From assembly GCA_934692295.1 (NCBI GenBank), contig CAKUTL010000059.1, forward strand, positions 1 to 9,087: a DNA stretch of 9,087 nt, read 5' to 3'. Positions 1-5,750 of this stretch are shown here, one piece after another. Positions within the stretch are counted from its first letter, which is position 1; every line of letters begins with the position of its first letter. This stretch comes from an uncultured Candidatus Melainabacteria bacterium (GTDB lineage: Bacteria > Cyanobacteriota > Vampirovibrionia > Gastranaerophilales > Gastranaerophilaceae). Position numbers and translations under genes: made by a program. The notes under the pieces are model-generated. The model worked only from the letters and a program-made list of their open reading frames with translations. It did no database searches and was not told the DNA's origin.

Positions 1-773
1 GGAAGTGGAATGTATTCAATATTTCCATAAACACCAACTACACGACGACTTCCGATAGAATTTCCACCTTCGATTACGTGTGACTCTGTAAAGAAATATT
101 CAATATCATTGTTTTGAAGAGTTACTTCAATAGCAGGACGCCAGTGTTTTTGACCATCTTTACCAATATATTCATAACCTTGACGATAAGCACATTCCGG
201 TAACCAACAGCCTTTAGCTTTTTTACCAAACAATCTTTTTGTTGTATCAGAACCGATTTTGAATTGAGCATTCAAGTTATTATCAGTTGCTAACAACGGA
301 GAAAACCCATGAGTAGCACCGGAAGTTGTAATTTCAATACATCCCAAATCTTGGAATCTTTTAAATGCTGAAATCAAATCCATATGATATTTATTTACAA
401 AAGAATCTTTAATATTATTAAACCAATCAAAATAATATTTAGCCAAGTATTTTAAATGTTGAGAATGTGGAACCTCAGAATCAGGGTATCTTTCCAAATC
501 CTTAGCAACACTTGTAATTCTCGAATCTAAATACTCTACAAAACCATTTTTTAAATGTTCATCATTTAATTGTTCTGCCAAAATCGGAGTAATACCAACA
601 GTTAACTTAGCTTTTATGCCTTCATCGTACAACTCTGAAATAGCATTAAGAAGCGGAACATATGTTTCTGCCATACATTCATAAAGATTCTCTTCTCCGA
701 ACGGCCACATCCCCGCTTTTCTATAATACGGAAGGTGACTGTGTAACATAAAAACGAATTGACCTACTGTCAT
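1..773 (-). CDS. GH57 1,4-alpha-glucan branching enzyme, N-terminal part (runs off the left edge)
   Basis: The first 257 codons of a glycoside hydrolase family 57 protein, most like the 1,4-alpha-glucan branching enzymes that form alpha-1,6 branches in glycogen in the cytoplasm. The N-terminus has the family's opening HSHLPY (residues 11-16), followed by WPFGEENLYE (23-32) and AETY (35-38). The segment CWLPECAY (189-196) holds the expected catalytic nucleophile, Glu193. The acid/base aspartate and the C-terminal helical domain lie beyond the window. Family members are usually about 520-560 residues, so roughly half is present. The ATG at 771-773 is preceded by a strong GGAGG five bases upstream, which fixes the start. 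No signal peptide is seen, consistent with intracellular glycogen work. A GH57 amylase or 4-alpha-glucanotransferase is the main alternative; the WPFGEE and WLPEC segments favour branching enzyme. Confidence 0.87.
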   Translation of the reverse strand, partial: MTVGQFVFMLHSHLPYYRKAGMWPFGEENLYECMAETYVPLLNAISELYDEGIKAKLTVGITPILAEQLNDEHLKNGFVEYLDSRITSVAKDLERYPDSEVPHSQHLKYLAKYYFDWFNNIKDSFVNKYHMDLISAFKRFQDLGCIEITTSGATHGFSPLLATDNNLNAQFKIGSDTTKRLFGKKAKGCWLPECAYRQGYEYIGKDGQKHWRPAIEVTLQNNDIEYFFTESHVIEGGNSIGSRRVVGVYGNIEYIPL

Positions 774-818
774 TATTTCCTCCAATCTACTGAACTATAT
801 ATAAATATAATTCATTTA

Positions 819-833
819 TGTACAAATTATATA
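819..833 (-). promoter_or_regulatory. Candidate -10 region for the GH57 gene
   Basis: On the minus strand, a TATATAAT (826-833) contains a perfect -10 hexamer TATAAT (826-831). It would start transcription near 819, giving a leader of about 45 bases before the ATG at 773. No convincing -35 lies at the right distance, and the surrounding 790-860 is almost pure A/T, so chance matches are likely. Confidence 0.3.
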
Positions 834-934
834 TACCACAAATGGATAAAAAATATAATACTATTTAACTAATTCAGGTGAATAATTTTACAATTATTAA
901 CAGAAGAAATTTTGATAAAATTTTGCGATAATTT

Positions 935-1255
935 TTATAAGATATTTTTAATAAAAGCATTAACAGCAGCGAGTTTCGCGGCATCTTTACGAATTAAATT
1001 TATGTTATTTTTTATCTCTTTTTCATAATCTTCGCAACTACCCAAAGACTGAAAGGTAAACAAATCCGAAAGAGAAACATTTAGAGCCTCCGAAATTTTT
1101 ACAAGATTATCCGGAGTGGGAAAATATTTCCCCCTTTCTATAGAACTTATACTATTTATATCAACATCAACAGCTTCCGCAAGTTTTTCTTGCGTTAATT
1201 TATTTAGTTTGCGGTATTTTTGAATATTTTTTCCTAAGTTTTCTTTTAAGTTCAT
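935..1255 (-). CDS. Small XRE-family (Cro/C1-type) DNA-binding regulator
   Basis: A 106-residue protein made almost entirely of one HTH_3/XRE domain (about residues 7-63). The core is visible as LTQEKLAEAV (20-29), the likely recognition helix around NSISSIERGK (34-43), and the closing helix LVKISEALNVSLSDLF (51-66), all classic for this family. The remaining 40 residues (67-106) form a charged, probably helical tail that could serve dimerisation; no sensor or peptidase domain is present. It is probably a repressor. The gene is divergent from the glycosyltransferase at 1421, and the shared intergenic region contains repeated palindromes that suit an XRE dimer, so control of itself and of the neighbour is a reasonable inference. 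The start ATG at 1255 has only a weak ribosome site (AGAG about 8 bases upstream). The specific ligand or signal is unknown. Confidence 0.87.
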   Translation of the reverse strand: MNLKENLGKNIQKYRKLNKLTQEKLAEAVDVDINSISSIERGKYFPTPDNLVKISEALNVSLSDLFTFQSLGSCEDYEKEIKNNINLIRKDAAKLAAVNAFIKNIL

Positions 1256-1276
1256 ATAATTTCTCTTTTTAATAAT

Positions 1277-1306
1277 TTTATATTCTTTTTAATGAACTAA
1301 TAACAA
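1277..1306 (-). promoter_or_regulatory. Candidate promoter of the XRE regulator gene
   Basis: Reading the minus strand, TTGTTA (1301-1306) and TATAAA (1277-1282) are separated by 18 bases, with transcription expected near 1270 and a leader of about 15 bases. Both hexamers are imperfect. A TAC-NN-GTA site at 1312-1319 sits just upstream of the -35, placed so that a bound regulator could affect this promoter. Confidence 0.4.
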
Positions 1307-1311
1307 ACCTA

Positions 1312-1373
1312 TACTTGTAAAAATGTATTGATATTCAAAGCTATACATGTATAATATACATGTATTACTAGTA
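1312..1373. promoter_or_regulatory. Four TAC-NN-GTA palindromic sites, probable XRE operator array
   Basis: Four copies of the inverted half-site TAC-NN-GTA lie between the divergent genes: TACTTGTA (1312-1319), TACATGTA (1344-1351), TACATGTA (1357-1364) and TACTAGTA (1366-1373). Flanks extend the palindromes: 1342-1353 is a perfect 12-base palindrome, 1356-1365 a perfect 10-base one and 1364-1375 a perfect 12-base one. The second, third and fourth copies cover the -10 and start point of the glycosyltransferase promoter. The symmetry and position are seen directly; that the adjacent XRE protein binds here is inference. Confidence 0.6.
1328..1355 (+). promoter_or_regulatory. Sigma-70-type promoter of the glycosyltransferase gene
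   Basis: TTGATA (1328-1333, five of six consensus bases) and a perfect TATAAT (1350-1355) are separated by 16 bases. Transcription is expected near 1362, giving a leader of about 60 bases. The -10 overlaps the end of one TACATGTA palindrome and the start point falls in the next, so a protein bound there should block RNA polymerase. Confidence 0.65.
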
Positions 1374-1420
1374 ATTTATATTCAAAAATACAACCGCAGC
1401 AAAGAAAATAAGGAGTTAGT

Positions 1421-2269
1421 ATGGCAAAAGTATCAATTATTGTCCCAGTTTACAATGTCGATAAATATTTACGGAAATGTATGGATAGTTTGATAAACCA
1501 AACATTAAAAGACATCGAAATCATATGTATTAACGACGGTTCTACAGATAATTCTCTAAAAATATTGGGAAAATACAAAAGCAAAGACACTCGAATTATA
1601 TTGCTAGATCAAGAAAATTCAGGGCAATCCATCGCAAGAAATAAAGGAATGGAAATTGCTACAGGAGAATACATTGGATTTGTCGATCCGGATGACTGGA
1701 TTGATTTAGACTATTATGAAAAGCTCTATAACTCCGCAATTCACTCAAATTCAGAGATTGCAACGGCAGGAATTGTCAGAGTAACCGGCATTAAAAAAAG
1801 AAAATTTTTAACTTTTGAAAAAGAAATTATTACAAATGGCAATCAAACAAAATTTGAATTGTGCGATGTGCCAGAAAAATCTTACATTTGGAATAAAATT
1901 TATAAAACAGAAAAAATAAAAGAAGCAGGAATAAAATTTGAAGAAGGCATCATCTTTGAAGATTGTATTTTTACACCGCAAGCACTATTTTTCTTAGGGA
2001 AAATGGTAACAGTACCAAATACCTATTATTACTACCTAAGAAGAAACAATTCTACAGTCAAGCAACGAAGTCAAAAAGCTAATGCTGATAGCATATATGC
2101 TCATAAAAAAGCTAGTGATTTCATTAAAGAACACAACATTGACATTTCATCCCATGAACCTCAAACATACAGATTTAAAATATTCGGACTATCAATATTC
2201 AAAATCAGACAAAAGGGTAACAAAAAGCAATACTCCTTGTTTAATATAATCAAATTTGGAAAACTATAA
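1421..2269 (+). CDS. Family 2 glycosyltransferase (GT-A fold), surface glycan type
   Basis: A 282-residue GT2 enzyme that would transfer a sugar from a nucleotide-sugar donor, probably to a cell-surface polysaccharide or lipid-linked glycan at the cytoplasmic face. The N-terminal half is textbook: VSIIVPVYN (4-12), INDGSTDNS (37-45), NSGQSIARNKG (66-76), and the metal-binding DPDDW (89-93). Further on, FEDCIF (179-184) supplies the acidic pair expected as the catalytic base region. The C-terminal tail (RFKIFGLSIFKIRQK, 251-265) is of the kind seen at the end of many such LPS/capsule transferases, so the 3' end looks natural. Related enzymes are often over 320 residues; the stretch between about 235 and 250 seems compressed. 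No membrane segments. AAGGAG at 1410-1415 supports the ATG. It stands alone, without other glycan genes, under its own promoter next to an XRE regulator. Donor and acceptor cannot be told. Confidence 0.88.
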   Translation: MAKVSIIVPVYNVDKYLRKCMDSLINQTLKDIEIICINDGSTDNSLKILGKYKSKDTRIILLDQENSGQSIARNKGMEIATGEYIGFVDPDDWIDLDYYEKLYNSAIHSNSEIATAGIVRVTGIKKRKFLTFEKEIITNGNQTKFELCDVPEKSYIWNKIYKTEKIKEAGIKFEEGIIFEDCIFTPQALFFLGKMVTVPNTYYYYLRRNNSTVKQRSQKANADSIYAHKKASDFIKEHNIDISSHEPQTYRFKIFGLSIFKIRQKGNKKQYSLFNIIKFGKL

Positions 2270-2280
2270 AACATTGCAAT

Positions 2281-2314
2281 AAAAAGAGCCGGATTTATTA
2301 TCCGACTCTTTTTT
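2281..2314. terminator. Bidirectional rho-independent terminator
   Basis: Arms 2282-2294 and 2300-2312 pair along 13 positions with one C/A mismatch, around a five-base loop (TTATT). The stem centre is G/C-rich (GAGCCGGAT against ATCCGACTC). It is followed by six T's on the plus strand (2309-2314), and preceded by five A's (2281-2285) that become a T-run on the minus strand. It lies between two convergent genes and should end both the glycosyltransferase and the transglycosylase transcripts. Confidence 0.88.
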
Positions 2315-2335
2315 AATTAACTTTCGACCTGAATC

Positions 2336-3016
2336 CTAAATCGCAACTGATTGAGATTTTAACTCGACTTCTGCAGGTAATCCTTTAATCAACTCTGCAT
2401 TATGTCTTCTAGACTCTTCGATTCTTGACACCGGTAGCGGAGCTGATTTTGCGACCATTTTAGCTGCACCAGCCGGGGTCTTTGGAGAAGATGCAATTGC
2501 CATAGGTTTTGCACCCGTAACAGTTTTTACACTTCCACCTTTGTAAGCAACCATTGCTGGATCCGGATGAGCTTTAAAATGTCTATAATCAGCTGTAATC
2601 TTAGCAACAAATCTTCTTGTTTCGCCAAATGGAGGAACTGCACGGTATTTTTTAACATTTGCAGGACCTGCATTATAAGCTGCTAAAGCTAATTCCATTG
2701 ACCCAAACATTTTGTACATTGATTTATAGTACATAATGCCACCTTTGATATTATCATCAAGTGAATATGGATTTAAGCCCATTCTTCTTGCGGTTGACGG
2801 CATAAGCTGGAAAACTCCTACTGCACCATGTGAGCTTCTAGCTTCGTGTCTAAAACCTGATTCTGTTTTCGCAATACTTAGTGTAATTGCTGGATCTACG
2901 CCCATTTCGATAGAATGTTTTACTATCGCTGCCTTAACGGTATTTACATTGGCCGCCTGCACTTGTGCGAACAACATTAGCACTAGTGCAATAGTGAATA
3001 GTAATAATTTTTTCAA
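2336..3016 (-). CDS. Secreted SLT-type lytic transglycosylase
   Basis: A 226-residue peptidoglycan lyase that cleaves the MurNAc-GlcNAc bond with formation of 1,6-anhydro-MurNAc. Residues 1-21 are a Sec signal peptide (MKKLLLF, hydrophobic core, cleavage expected after VQA), with no lipobox, so a soluble periplasmic enzyme is likely. The SLT (goose-lysozyme-like) domain spans about 28-147: catalytic Glu52 in KTESGF, HGAVGVFQLMPSTA (63-76), NIKGG (89-93), LALAAYNAGP (109-118) and GETRRFV (131-137), all expected motifs. Residues 150-226 form an Ala/Pro/Lys/Ser-rich tail with no recognised domain. The start is a TTG (3014-3016), chosen because MKKLLL follows directly and GAGGA lies about 8 bases upstream; no in-frame ATG gives the signal peptide. 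It lies downstream of comEC on the same strand but has its own promoter candidates. A role in making room for pili or in wall turnover is possible. Confidence 0.9.
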   Translation of the reverse strand: MKKLLLFTIALVLMLFAQVQAANVNTVKAAIVKHSIEMGVDPAITLSIAKTESGFRHEARSSHGAVGVFQLMPSTARRMGLNPYSLDDNIKGGIMYYKSMYKMFGSMELALAAYNAGPANVKKYRAVPPFGETRRFVAKITADYRHFKAHPDPAMVAYKGGSVKTVTGAKPMAIASSPKTPAGAAKMVAKSAPLPVSRIEESRRHNAELIKGLPAEVELKSQSVAI

Positions 3017-3116
3017 AATGTAATCCTCTAGTTGTAAATTGAAAATTCTCCAAGACTACTTTTTGTACTTATTTTTTTTCTAAGATTTTCGTCTTTTCGA
3101 ATGTGATTATGTAACT

Positions 3117-3144
3117 ATATTATTACAAAAATTTAAAATTTCAA
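3117..3144 (-). promoter_or_regulatory. Second (proximal) promoter candidate for the transglycosylase
   Basis: On the minus strand TTGAAA (3139-3144, five of six) and TAATAT (3117-3122, four of six) are 16 bases apart. Transcription would start near 3110 with a leader of about 95 bases. The -35 lies next to the CCCCATGGGG palindrome at 3146-3155. It is weaker than the distal candidate at 3220-3247. Confidence 0.33.
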
Positions 3145-3145
3145 C

Positions 3146-3155
3146 CCCCATGGGG
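3146..3155. repeat. GC-only-flanked palindrome CCCCATGGGG in an AT-rich leader
   Basis: A perfect 10-base palindrome, extended by flanking AAC on the left and TT on the right, stands out in otherwise very A/T-rich DNA upstream of the transglycosylase. On the minus-strand RNA it could fold as AACCC/GGGTT with a tight loop. It could equally be a protein-binding site, since it abuts a candidate -35 hexamer. Function unknown. Confidence 0.4.
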
Positions 3156-3177
3156 TTATCCTCAAAAATTTTGGCAA

Positions 3178-3206
3178 GTAAAACCCTCTCGTAGCAAGGA
3201 TTTTAC
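3178..3206 (-). promoter_or_regulatory. Inverted repeat (9-base stem) in the transglycosylase leader
   Basis: On the transcribed minus strand GTAAAATCC (3206-3198) can pair with GGGTTTTAC (3186-3178), eight Watson-Crick pairs plus one G-U, around an 11-base loop. It lies just downstream of the expected start of the distal promoter, so it would form near the 5' end of the leader RNA. There is no T-run after it, so it is not a simple terminator. A role in RNA stability or regulation is only inferred. Confidence 0.4.
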
Positions 3207-3219
3207 ATTCTTAACATTT

Positions 3220-3247
3220 AGTGTAAAAAGTACGATAATTTTGTCAA
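3220..3247 (-). promoter_or_regulatory. Distal promoter candidate for the transglycosylase
   Basis: On the minus strand a perfect TTGACA (3242-3247) is followed after 16 bases by TACACT (3220-3225, four of six). Transcription would begin near 3213, only about 55 bases past the comEC stop and giving a leader of nearly 200 bases. The perfect -35 makes this the stronger of two candidates. Confidence 0.5.
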
Positions 3248-3267
3248 GTTTGGTAGAAAATTCTATC

Positions 3268-5664
3268 CTATTTCGCATAAAATTTTTCTTTCAATTCATA
3301 TTTTTTATCATGGGTATCATAAGAATAAATTTTATAAGAATTTCCATCTGTAGAAAATTTAATTGAATTCAATAAATCTGTCCTTAAAATATCCGTGCTT
3401 CGTAAAATATCCAAAGTTCCTCGATTAGGATGCCCAAAATAATTTAAACCTGTTGAAATCAGGGAAACTTTTGTTCCTAAATAATCTAACATATCATAAT
3501 CAACGACATTTGGACCACCATGATGCCCAACTTTTAGAACTTCGACATTTTGAGGAAGATACTTCTTAATTTGCTTAAATGCTTCAATCCCAGCATCCCC
3601 CATAAATAGCATTTCGAAATTTTTATAACTCAAAAGAGTTATCGTTGAAGATTCATTGCTTCTATTCTTGCCTCTTACATCCGCTTTAAATGTTTTAATT
3701 TTCAAATCAGGTTCAGAATAAATTACATCATTATTTTTGACAATTTTCATATTTTGATGGCTAGTTTTCACCGTCTTAAAAATATTCTTTGCTGTTTGAG
3801 TTTCTTTTTCCAAAGAGTTCAGATACAAGGTTTTAACTTTTGTACTTTCTATAAATTCAGACGCACCACCCGAATGATCATTATCAAAGTGAGTAACAAT
3901 TACACCTTCTAAATTCTTTATACCTCTATCTTTTAAATATTTGAGCATTATTATCTTTGCTTGTGAATTTCCACTTTTATATGGAGCTTTACCAGTATCA
4001 ATAAAGAAATATTTATTCTCTGGTGTTTTTATCATAAAAGAATCCGCATTCCCAACATCAAAGGCAATAACCTCTAAATTTTTTGACACAGGAGTATATG
4101 TTGTAGATAGAATTATCAAAACAGAACAAATTAAAACCAAACAAGCATTTTTATATTTTTCGAATTTTAACAAAAGTGTAATTAAAAGTAATGCTACATA
4201 ATATAAGCTCAATTGAAATAAATCAGGATGAGTAGTTACGAGCATGCTGTGAGGAAGATTTCCCCAGAAATCTGAAATCCAAACAAGAATATTTAATAAA
4301 TAATTTAAAAAGAAATCAAAAATTCTACACACAATATCTGCAATTTGAGGAATGACCGCAAGTAATGAACTTACAAAACCACCAAAACTTATTACACTCA
4401 GCAATGTTACAGTTGAAATATTTGCAAACACAGAATATAAACTAAAAGTATTAAAATAAAACATTTGAATAGGAGCAATCCAAATTTGAGCAACCACAGG
4501 AATCAAGATTGGAGCCTTTAACCATTCCGGAATTTTATCCAATTTTGAGGAGATTATATTTGCAGTTGTAATTAGCCCAAGCGTTACAAGGAATGATAAT
4601 TGAAAACTCACATCATTAATATACGCAGGATTATATATCAACATCAAAACAGCAACAAATGACAACAATGAAACACTATGAGCATCTCTATCTATCAATT
4701 TTCCGCATAAAACAAATAACATCATAAGAGCTGCACGAACAACAGAAGCCCCTAGCCCTGTCATAAGAGTATAGAGAATAACCATCAGCATTCCGGACAA
4801 AACACGAGGTTTGTATGGAACACGCAGAAATTTCATAATCAAAAACCAAAAGCTAAAAATAAAAGCAACATTCATACCTGAAGCAGCAAGAATATGAAGC
4901 AAGCCCGAATTTATAAACGAATTCTTAATATAATCCGGAGGTGCAACTGCATCATCTCCAAAAACAATTCCTCCTAAAATTTCTAAGTTGGGACTTTTTA
5001 AATATTTCGAATGATAAGAAAGAACCCGATTTCTTGTATTATTTAACCCTTTGAGAAATTTCCACCTATAACTCATTTTTGTACTAAGAACTTCTAAATT
5101 TTCATCTTCTGAATACAAAACGGTAAAGACATTATAATTTCTCAAATACGAATTATAATCGAATTGAGAAGGATTTGTTGCAGAAAAAGGTTTTCTCAAA
5201 TGCCCTTCCAATTTTATTTCTTCCCCGATATTCAGCTTAGATATAACATTCTCTGAGGCTGATATATTAACAAGAGTTTTCCCACTTATAGATTTACCAG
5301 AGAAGGAATCAATTTGAACAAAGAACTTTGACCTAGTTTTCTCCGAAGAATTAGGAACACTGACAATTCTTCCGGTAAAAACACCATTCATTGGAGCATT
5401 AGCAAGAAGCTCGTCATAATTCTTAATTTTACAAAAAGTCAAGAAAAAGCCTAAATAAAAAATTCCTATCCATACAACAACTCGTCGGACCGAAAATATT
5501 TTTAGGTTCAAAAACAAAATAAGCAAAAGAGTTATCACAATAGAAAAAGGGATTGCTAAAGAGTAAAAACAAGCAAGTATCCCTGTCATAAAAATCACAG
5601 ACGACACAAACATTACAAAATTTTTATTTTGTAATAAATCCCTAATCTTTTCTATTTCTATCAT
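3268..5664 (-). CDS. comEC: ComEC/Rec2 DNA-uptake channel with C-terminal metallo-beta-lactamase domain
   Basis: A 798-residue polytopic inner-membrane protein that carries transforming DNA into the cytoplasm as a single strand. Residues 15-80 hold the first hydrophobic segments and 90-195 a soluble OB-like part (DUF4131-type). The Competence domain (about 228-500) has the signature LLHILAASGMNVAF (255-268), GASVVRAALMM (305-315) and many membrane helices. The C-terminal metallo-beta-lactamase-like domain (529-780) keeps its metal ligands: THFDNDHSGG (591-600), LFMGDAG (686-692), VGHHGG (712-717) and FGHPN (743-747), so it should be an active nuclease. The three-part layout is that of full-length ComEC. 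The frame stays open to 5847, but I start at the ATG at 5664. The extra 61 residues would overlap pilT, and the promoter at 5680-5708 lies inside that stretch. Ribosome site is weak (TTGGA). No other com genes are adjacent. Confidence 0.92.
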   Translation of the reverse strand: MIEIEKIRDLLQNKNFVMFVSSVIFMTGILACFYSLAIPFSIVITLLLILFLNLKIFSVRRVVVWIGIFYLGFFLTFCKIKNYDELLANAPMNGVFTGRIVSVPNSSEKTRSKFFVQIDSFSGKSISGKTLVNISASENVISKLNIGEEIKLEGHLRKPFSATNPSQFDYNSYLRNYNVFTVLYSEDENLEVLSTKMSYRWKFLKGLNNTRNRVLSYHSKYLKSPNLEILGGIVFGDDAVAPPDYIKNSFINSGLLHILAASGMNVAFIFSFWFLIMKFLRVPYKPRVLSGMLMVILYTLMTGLGASVVRAALMMLFVLCGKLIDRDAHSVSLLSFVAVLMLIYNPAYINDVSFQLSFLVTLGLITTANIISSKLDKIPEWLKAPILIPVVAQIWIAPIQMFYFNTFSLYSVFANISTVTLLSVISFGGFVSSLLAVIPQIADIVCRIFDFFLNYLLNILVWISDFWGNLPHSMLVTTHPDLFQLSLYYVALLLITLLLKFEKYKNACLVLICSVLIILSTTYTPVSKNLEVIAFDVGNADSFMIKTPENKYFFIDTGKAPYKSGNSQAKIIMLKYLKDRGIKNLEGVIVTHFDNDHSGGASEFIESTKVKTLYLNSLEKETQTAKNIFKTVKTSHQNMKIVKNNDVIYSEPDLKIKTFKADVRGKNRSNESSTITLLSYKNFEMLFMGDAGIEAFKQIKKYLPQNVEVLKVGHHGGPNVVDYDMLDYLGTKVSLISTGLNYFGHPNRGTLDILRSTDILRTDLLNSIKFSTDGNSYKIYSYDTHDKKYELKEKFYAK

Positions 5665-5679
5665 AATTCCAACAACTGA

Positions 5680-5708
5680 ATGATAGCACGGAGAAGAGAG
5701 TTGTGCAA
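5680..5708 (-). promoter_or_regulatory. Promoter of comEC
   Basis: On the minus strand TTGCAC (5703-5708) and TATCAT (5680-5685, five of six) are exactly 17 bases apart. Transcription would start near 5673, only about 9 bases before the ATG at 5664, so the leader is very short. This supports 5664 as the true start and excludes the longer reading frame. The -35 overlaps that of the divergent pilT promoter. Confidence 0.55.
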
Positions 5709-5729
5709 AAATTAAAAATATGATATGCT
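5701..5729 (+). promoter_or_regulatory. Candidate promoter of the pilT-recO unit
   Basis: TTGTGC (5701-5706) and TATGCT (5724-5729) are 17 bases apart; each matches the consensus only partly (three and four of six). A start near 5736 gives a leader of about 15 bases, with AGAGGG (5741-5746) as ribosome site. The -35 shares bases 5703-5706 with the comEC promoter on the other strand. Confidence 0.4.
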
Positions 5730-5750
5730 GTAAATGAAAAAGAGGGCTAT

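Noticed and set aside
881..898. Inverted repeat AATAATT/AATTATT as terminator of the XRE gene
   Set aside because: The stem is entirely A/T with no T-run after it; such repeats are expected by chance in DNA this A/T-rich.
2736..3023. 95-codon plus-strand open frame opposite the transglycosylase
   Set aside because: It is fully antisense to a clear SLT gene, resembles no known family, and has no sign of its own ribosome site or promoter.
3139..3200. c-di-AMP (ydaO-type) riboswitch upstream of the wall hydrolase
   Set aside because: The RNA contains GGGGGTTGAA, loosely like the GGGGUGAAUCC element of that class, and the gene type would fit. The other invariant core segments are missing, so I do not call it.
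3252..3268. Hairpin just after comEC as its terminator
   Set aside because: The possible stem (GGTAGAA/TTCTATC) leaves a two-base loop and there is no following T-run, so read-through into the transglycosylase remains possible.
3941..4201. Plus-strand open frame opposite comEC
   Set aside because: Antisense to the conserved metallo-beta-lactamase region of comEC; a by-product of its codon use.
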